Translations under genes and position numbers: made by a program
In this document: piece after piece, positions 57,407 to 64,000 of the stretch
How positions within the stretch are numbered: position 1 is the first letter of the stretch
Layout of the letters: each line of letters opens with the position of its first letter
Source of the DNA: Tenebrio molitor
Taxonomy: Eukaryota > Arthropoda > Insecta > Coleoptera > Tenebrionidae
Direction: 5' to 3'
DNA: 64,000 nucleotides
Assembly: GCF_963966145.1 (NCBI RefSeq)
Contig: NC_091046.1
Span: 5,456,001-5,520,000 of the forward strand
The notes under the pieces: model-generated
Databases searched by the model: none
Seen by the model: the letters and a program-made list of their open reading frames with translations, nothing else
Told to the model about the DNA's origin: nothing

Positions 57407-60400
57407 TCAGCCCAGGTTCAGATCGTGGGTGTAGAGGGTTTCGGCTTTCAGGCAAGCACTTCCACTTTCGGTTGGGGAATTGGCGGAGGCCAAAGAATTT
57501 GCTCTCGTCGCCGCCAGAGGGGAGCGGCTGTTCTGTTCGGCGTTCTCGCTCGAACTGGGGCAGTTCAGGTGGTTGTTCACGGGGGCGTCGTTGTTTGTGT
57601 AGTAGTACGGCGCGTCTGCAAAGGGCAAAGTACCACGTTAGCAAGATACCAATCGCTATCAGGATGTGGGCGCGAATGGGTGCCGTGGTACCATGGTGGT
57701 ACCGCACCAGCAATCAATCAAACATTAACTCTACTATCAGCAGTGGTACTGTCAGTACCAAAAGATTTCTTTCTCTGGTCCAGGTCTAGAAGGATTTTCC
57801 TTGTCCTGGAGCCTCTCGCTGCTCCACAGAGATTCTCTTTATTGCCTCTGTATTGTTCGCTTTGTGCGATACACCTGGCAAGATTAAATTGTCATTATTG
57901 TTTCCAGCAATCTGGATCCCGAAATAAACACGCGATAGGACATCTACAAGTGCAATAAAGTTATGACGAAGAATACAAGCGATTGTATCTCGCGGGGGAA
58001 ACAATGCATAATAAGAAGTGGTACAATGGTCAATCAATCAAATTTTGCATCGACATAATCTAAATAGAATGCAAGAGTCTCGATTTTCATGCAAAGTGGA
58101 AAATTCTTTTCAATGTTAATAACTCTGGACGCTATCTAGTGTGACGCAACTGGTCGTTTCCAATCTCTTTTTTAAAATTTGTCAGGTAACAATACTCACT
58201 GTTTACTTACTGAGTAACCCGCTGGAGGCGCTTCCGTAGCCGTAGGTGCCGTAAGCGGAGCCGTACTGACTGTAAGCCGTACTGTAGGCGTAATCGGTTC
58301 CCGGTACCACAGCCGTACCTGCGAAAAACGGGAACAGTTAGGTTTGCGGTGGTTCGAAAGATGGGTCCAGGACATAGACAAGAGATTGGTGATGGTTTCG
58401 ATTTATACCTGTGGAATAGCCAAAGCTAGGCAACATGGTGGAGTAGTGTTGATTGGAGCCATTAGATGGCTGCAGTACGGTCAATGCGGTCGGATCGGGT
58501 GATCCCGTATGCGATGCCGGCTGACTTCCTGGTTCGGAGGGTAAGGCTAGTGGTAAACCGGGGGAGGCCCCGTCTACTACCGCCCCCAGACCGACCACGC
58601 CACTGTACGGTGAGCTAGTCTCGGCTACCATGCAATAACAAAAAATTAGCACACAAAACCACAAAAATCAAAAAACATTAGATGCGCAACTTTCGGGACA
58701 TGCTGTGTGTGGAGATTGTTACAGAGATTTGCGAAAAATGCTAAGCGGAAGACATGCAATGGAGAAAGTAGAAATTAGGGCGATCGAGTCCATAGGCGCA
58801 CTCTCGTTTTTTTGAAAAAGTGTGTTAATTAATTACTACACAGGATTTAATTTAAATAGATGTAATGTCTGCAAATTGAAATGAAACTTCAAAAATGTAC
58901 GATTTTTGCAAATTTGAACATGTACTTTATTTTTGGTTTATGGCCAAAGATATGAAGTGTGTCCAGGAAAATTGTATGTGACATCAAAAAATGGAATAAA
59001 AATCCAAAATATCAAAAAAAAAATTTTTTTAAATTTTTGATGACCGCAGAGATAGGTACAATTCAGATAAGACTTTTTTAATGTAATTTCAAATTTATGT
59101 ATCTTTCAAATTTGTACGTCAAAAAATTGGTATGCAAGTTGAAAGATATTAGAAAGATATAAAGAAATTTCCAGTATCTTTTTTCTTTTTTCTCAAGTAC
59201 TTCAACTCAGTGGCGTACTGGAAATTTCCAGCAAATTTTCAACTTTTTATATTTCAATAACAAAAAGTCTTACTAGATTTTTTTTTTGTATTTAACTTCT
59301 ATTTATCGTTACCAATTACCGATTTTTTTTTGACATGCATTTCGAAGACACCTGTATAACAAAAAAAAAAACACGAATACATCACAATATATAATCTAGG
59401 ACCTAGATCTACAGGTTCTTTTTCGTGGATGACAAAATGATATTTGATTTTCGAAAAAAATAAATATTTTTAATACAAATGAGCAAAGTAGTGCATTTAA
59501 TCACGAGAACAGAAGTTGGGCGTCCGAGCCGAAGATGAGGATCCCAACCGGACGAGCGATTAAATGAACGTTTGCTCCTGCGTGTTGAATTTACTTCTAA
59601 TAATAACAATTTCACGTTTTTTCGTCAATTGAAATCCAAATAAAAGGTTAAAAATTTAAATTAGTCAAAAATAAGACCAGCTTTTGTTATTAATACATAT
59701 TTATAACGTGTTTTAAAAACAGATTAAAAAACGTTTAGTACAACTTATTTGGCGCCCTCTATCGACAAACACTCAAAACATTACATTTTGCCCACTAGTG
59801 AGAAAATATTTTTTCCTCACTAGTGATTTTGACTTTATTTTTCGGTGTTTTAATTGAAAATGGACAAATAATTGTCGCCAATTGTTTTGGGAACAGGCGA
59901 CAAAGAGATTGCCATCAACACTTTTAATGGACAAACAGAGGGAAGGTCATGACTGTGGAAACCTCACACTCAAAACATGTCAGCAAATAATACAAAAAGC
60001 TAATAAGTATGGGAACAAAGGAAGGGCAGATTGTAGATATTTAATGAGACGGTTTAATTAGAGGATTCAATGCCAAATGATGCAATGAAATGTACACAAT
60101 AGGACATAAAAACATGCGAATTTAAGTGTAAAGGCATGCAAGCACTATAGTACAGTGGCGTGTTGTCATTAAGGTGCGATTTAGCAATATGTACGAAAAT
60201 ACCGACACCTCTCCACCAATATTCGAATTGTCGAGTGGTCTCACCTGAGTGGTAAGGGGACATTGCGGGGTCCATTATCCTAGTGGATTCTAGTTTCATC
60301 TCATGCATAGTGATAGGTGCTAATGGAGTTAATGAACTGGTCCCTGAATTAAATATTATTCCTTAATTTGGGTCTCGATCTGGACGACCACCACCACCAA

Positions 60401-61015
60401 AAAATCAAAGGAAAAGAGGAGGGTCACACTCACCTAGAGAGCCCGCCAGGGGCGGCGTGTACAGATTCTGGGACGTCGCCTGGCTCATGGTGTTGATGGT
60501 GTCGTAGATGTCCGCCGCGGAACTCGCCGCCCCCACGCTCGGGAATCCTGCGTGTGTGTCGTAGTATCCTGTTTGTCCTGTCGTTGTTCCTGCTCCTCCC
60601 AGCTCCGAGAGCAGCTTGTGCTCGTCTTTGATGCTCCATTTACTCGACCAAAGCTGAAAGCGCGACAGATTGTCAGATTCGATGCACCGAGTGCAATTAA
60701 TGCAGAGGTTCAGATAAGGAATTAGCATTTCGGCTGGTGCCAATTTGGCAAAAATGCACTGAAAAACATCCAATTTGCCTAATTTCCAGCGTTCAATAAT
60801 TCATGGTTGCACCTAGCGGGCGCGAACACCATTAATATTGACGACAAGTTTTTACTCAGTCACCTAGTTAGGTTAAAACTGTATAATAATTCAAAGTTAA
60901 TTCAATTTTAATGAGAGCAATTTACTTACATTTGAATAAAGCTGGTCTCCATTATACTGCGATCGCTGTCTTTTCAGGTCATCCTCCGGATGTCCGTTTA
61001 TATCTCTATTTTCAT
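57407..61015 (-). CDS. sv: Pax2/5/8 transcription factor (shaven), 3' six exons
   Basis: Pax2/5/8 proteins are paired-domain transcription factors; Drosophila shaven acts in sense-organ and eye development. Exons in minus-strand order: 60930-61015, 60434-60653, 60245-60343, 58409-58624, 58211-58318, 57407-57615, all GT/AG and in frame (938 nt), ending TGA. The first mapped exon holds a residual homeodomain start (LKRQRSQYNGDQLYSN), which aligns with the vertebrate RKR..GD.F motif. Then come WSIKDEHKLLSELGG, SSLTPLAPITMHEMKLE, a Ser/Pro/Gly-rich region, and a Tyr-rich activation domain (TDYAYSTAYSQYGSAYGTYG, then SGLLNAPYYYTNN), matching the vertebrate GLL.SPYYYS block. The exon at 60245-60343 has symmetric phase and could be skipped. 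The paired domain and octapeptide exons must lie beyond 64000. Eyes absent was considered and set aside because no EYA domain follows. Confidence 0.85.
58625..60244. other. Large intron of Pax2/5/8
   Basis: AT-rich intronic sequence containing dispersed repeat C copy 2 (59462-59597) and an ACTAGTGAG...CTCACTAGT inverted pair at about 59793-59825. Confidence 0.5.
59462..59597. repeat. Dispersed repeat C copy 2
   Basis: Partner of 27210-27345, about 80% alike by eye, in the same orientation, inside a Pax2/5/8 intron. Confidence 0.7.
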
Positions 61016-62299
61016 CTGCAACAACAAAATGGTAAATGTACGACGCAAAATTTCGTTCGTGTTTACGTGCGAGACTCTTGCAGGAGTGTCGCAATAATTC
61101 CGAAGTGTGAGCAATTGTCTTGTCGGATAATGGAAAATGTCGATTCGATCCGCGAAATGCGGAGAAACTGTAATCCTGCAATTTAATCGACAATTGGCGA
61201 ACTTATTCCAGGTCTATTGTTTTGTTGCAGTGTTCTTGAGCGGTTCACTTGACAATACGCTCTGAGATGGACGGTTTTGCCTCTCCGGAACTTTACTTCC
61301 GCACCAAAGCCGTACGGATTTACCAACGGAGTGCGACAAACGTGGGGACGATTTTCGGAAAGAAATGGATTGCCAAATGGATTGTTTCTGGTACAAAGTT
61401 GAGCCAACAGAAAGAAAACACTGCGCAGAATTTATGGTGTCGCAAAGAAAATTTCGCATCCTTGAGTTTTCAAGATTTATGATGGAGGAATATTTTAAAA
61501 TGTTTAATTTGTGACCACCAATTATAAGACAAAATTTGTTGTTAAATATTTTTAACAATAATGTTTGCAGGTTTAATTAAATATAAGAAAACGGAATACT
61601 TAATTATAATTAATTAGTTAACATGTTATTATTATATTCAGTTATTTTACGTATTTATTTTATTATTGATCTGTCTTTTGGATTATGTATCTGCTTCGAC
61701 AATAAATATTATTAATCAATTTAATTTTCAAAGATTGTTTTTTCTTGGTGTAGACGTGGAGAAAGTATAGTCTTCAACTCGAATGATTCCACCACTCGCC
61801 TTCGGCTCGTGTTGGAATTGTCATCCTCTTGAATAATAGCCATCATTATACGCTCATTGACGAATGTACTATTAGCTACAAACTTCTCTTTGTATTTATT
61901 AAAGTGTTTTTAAAGCGTCAGGTAGAATATTTTCGTTGGTTTAATTTGTTTTTATTAAATTTAAGCTAAATTATTTTGACAGTACAATAGACGATCATGC
62001 CATTATAATTTCAAATGATATTTTATTATACAGTGTATAATAGGTATAAATTTACTTAAACAAAAAAAAAATGGTTTTCCAAATTTTTACCCGACGTTTC
62101 TGTTCTCACCATTGAAGATTTAATTTAACCCGAAATTGTACTTTTGTAATACCTCATTTTCTGCACTAAATTGTTACATTTGAGGCGAACTGAACATTCA
62201 TATCAATCTCTGGGATTTTCAAACATTTTTTATTAAAAAAAAAATCTAGAATTGATTAATTTACTCACTCCGATGGATTCTAAATACGAGTATGTAATT
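61016..62299. other. Pax2/5/8 intron, no recognised exon
   Basis: No octapeptide or paired-domain exon was found on the minus strand, and the plus-strand frames at 60911-61186 and 61249-61482 are shadows or chance. The left end is the splice acceptor of the 60930-61015 exon. Confidence 0.4.
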
Positions 62300-63480
62300 G
62301 TCTCAGTTAAGATCTTATATCGCGGCAAGCTGTGTTGTTTAGAAGGCATGTCTTAGTTTAATTCATTTAAAGACAAAGACGGTCTAAGTAGTTTCCAAAT
62401 TCTTTTTTTTTATGATCATCAGTGTCGTAAAACAACAATCGACAAACAACAAAACTGTGTCTTAACGACGATGGCTTCAATAAGCTCTGTTTCCAAAATA
62501 AATCATTCGTATTATACATGAGTCGTCGACATTTTCATTTCTCAAATACTTTTCCTAAGTTTGAGGTTATAAATAGCGTCAATGCCTAGTGCATTGTTGT
62601 CAGTTTTACTAGTTTGCAATAGAAGAATGCTCAGACATCGCGAGAATTCAGCAACATGTTATGTTCATTTTGACAGGTCCGCATGTCAGGCACTTTAGTG
62701 ACGGAAATCAAACAGTGTGACCAACGTTAAAAAAATTAATCATGGCCTCCCATTATGCCGAAACAACGTGAACGGTGTTTATGTTACAATTGCTGCAAAC
62801 CGTGTTCTTTAGAAATCATGTCTTAGCTTTTAAAGAAAAACACGTCTAATTTGTTTCTCAATTGTTTCTTCTGAAAGTGACCAACAATGTCGTATTAATT
62901 GACAGGATTGTAAAAACAACAATCGAAACTTCATATTTCAACAAACAGTGTATCACAAAATTATGTCGTAGCTTTATTCCGTTGTTGTAATTAACAAAAT
63001 AATAATAATTAACGCGGCGTGTGGGTGTGAAAAAATGTTTTAGTTTTGACAAGCGAAATGATCTCAATAAACTGTGATTTAAAGAAGTCGTATCTTAGCT
63101 TAACTCATCTTAAGGTACATTATTCATATTAAATATGAGTCGACAAAATTACTATTTCTCAACTATATCTTCTTTTTATATTAACAAGATATTCATAAAT
63201 ATAAACGGCGATTTCTTTTTTCGCTAAAAATGCCGATTTGGCAAAAAAAAAATAAGTACAAAGCCAACCAGCTGTGTTTTTAAAAATATTTGTCTTAGAT
63301 TAATACATGTCAAGATAAGCTTTTTTATTCTGTAGTGCAGCTTTGTATTTCAACAAACTGTGACTGTTAAAAAAATATGACGTTAATAATAATAGTTTGT
63401 CGATACTAAAAAAGTTGTTGCGATTTTAAGTCATGTCTTAGTTTAATTCATTTCATTTAGATCAAATCTCAAGAATTTTT
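62300..63480. repeat. Degenerate satellite-like repeats
   Basis: A motif close to CTGTGTTNTTTAGAAATCAT followed by GTCTTAGTTTAATTCAT recurs at about 62328, 62800, 62945, 63071, 63271 and 63425. A second motif, ATGAGTCGNCAAAATT with CATTTCTCAA after it, occurs near 62519 and 63135. AAAACAACAATCGA occurs near 62431 and 62914. Spacing is irregular, so this is an old, decayed array. Confidence 0.6.
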
Positions 63481-64000
63481 TTTCTTTCTTAACGTTCCAA
63501 TTTTGTTTTTAAAAATGAGCAAAAATTAGTTTCTAGACATTTCCGTTGTAAAATGTTTTTTTATTCTCAGCTGAAAATGCTTGTTTGGACCAGCATCATA
63601 ACTTTTCAACCATCTGTCCAAAACAAACTCCAACTGTTAAATTCAGCCAGTTTGGCTGTGTTTATGCACCATTCCCGCCGATTTCACTTCTCTTAAATAT
63701 TATACAGCCACTCTGATTTATTTTGTGCGATAAAACCCGGCAGGACCGCGATTTTCGAACATATTAAATGACAATTTGGAATAAAATCGTAATCGCATTC
63801 TGATTGGTGTCGAGCCGTGCTGTTAAACACACATTCGAAATAACTGTTTCATTTGTTAAACGAAATTGAATTCGCTTTGAAGGGACCAGAAATGGTCATC
63901 ACTAGCATAACAATGCTTGACTTCACTATACAACACTAGTCGATTTATTTCAAATGTACCCTTCGAGTTCCCCATGGACCAGTCAATATAATCGCAATAA
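63481..64000. other. Window edge, nothing recognised
   Basis: Presumed Pax2/5/8 intron or upstream sequence. No exon seen. Confidence 0.35.

Noticed and set aside
57407..61015. Assignment of this gene to eyes absent
   Set aside because: The Ser/Tyr-rich exons first suggested it, but the gene ends with a stop codon and has no EYA phosphatase domain, while KRQRSQYNGDQLYSN and SGLLNAPYYY fit Pax2/5/8.
1..64000. tRNA, rRNA, CRISPR or prokaryotic features
   Set aside because: No tRNA-like cloverleaf with GGTTCGA-type T arm, no rRNA blocks and no spaced direct-repeat array were seen; the tRNA-Tyr match at 15028-15045 is only a primer-binding site.

Overview
This is nuclear DNA from an AT-rich arthropod genome, almost certainly an insect and probably a beetle. 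The beetle assignment is inference. The evidence for an insect is spliced genes with very short introns, an Ir93a-type chemosensory co-receptor, a Pax2/5/8 (shaven) gene, a BEL/Pao retrotransposon and many TA-flanked miniature inverted-repeat elements (MITEs). No bacterial, CRISPR, rRNA or tRNA features were seen.

Genes. 1-539 (minus) is the first exon of a nucleobindin. 6523-8197 (minus) is a complete seven-exon MYST acetyltransferase of the MOF/KAT8 type; its exons join in frame to 451 aa. 19681-22809 (minus) is a nearly complete twelve-exon Ir93a. It faces a plus-strand leucine-rich-repeat membrane protein (23566-25359) across a short shared promoter region. 26547-26634 (minus) may be a lone signal-peptide exon. 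29934-30776 (minus) encodes a secreted Lys/His-rich protein. 45398-48315 (plus) encodes a 910-aa secreted protein with three copies of a four-cysteine module, behind a clear TATA/Inr promoter. 57407-61015 (minus) holds the six 3' exons of Pax2/5/8; its paired-domain exons must lie to the right of the window.

Mobile DNA. A full BEL/Pao element (8924-15317) has 271-bp LTRs differing at only two positions, a perfect 5-bp target duplication, a tRNA-Tyr-type primer site and an unbroken gag-pol frame. Around it are at least ten different inverted-repeat elements, most flanked by TA. They include a three-copy ~500-bp family (here MITE-A), a five-copy ~190-bp family (MITE-B), two large fold-back elements (39640-41096 and 52494-53412), an 8-bp-TSD full palindrome (2046-2238) and a 7-bp-TSD element (18140-19193) with another MITE nested inside. 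Dead transposases occur at 51011-51693 and 53583-53957. LINE relics occur at about 32512-32930 and 42159-42558.

The rest (about 33-38.6 kb, 42.6-45.3 kb, 53.9-57.4 kb and 61-64 kb) is intergenic or large-intron sequence without recognisable genes. Exon boundaries were set by hand from GT/AG signals, reading-frame continuity and remembered family sequences; no database search was run.
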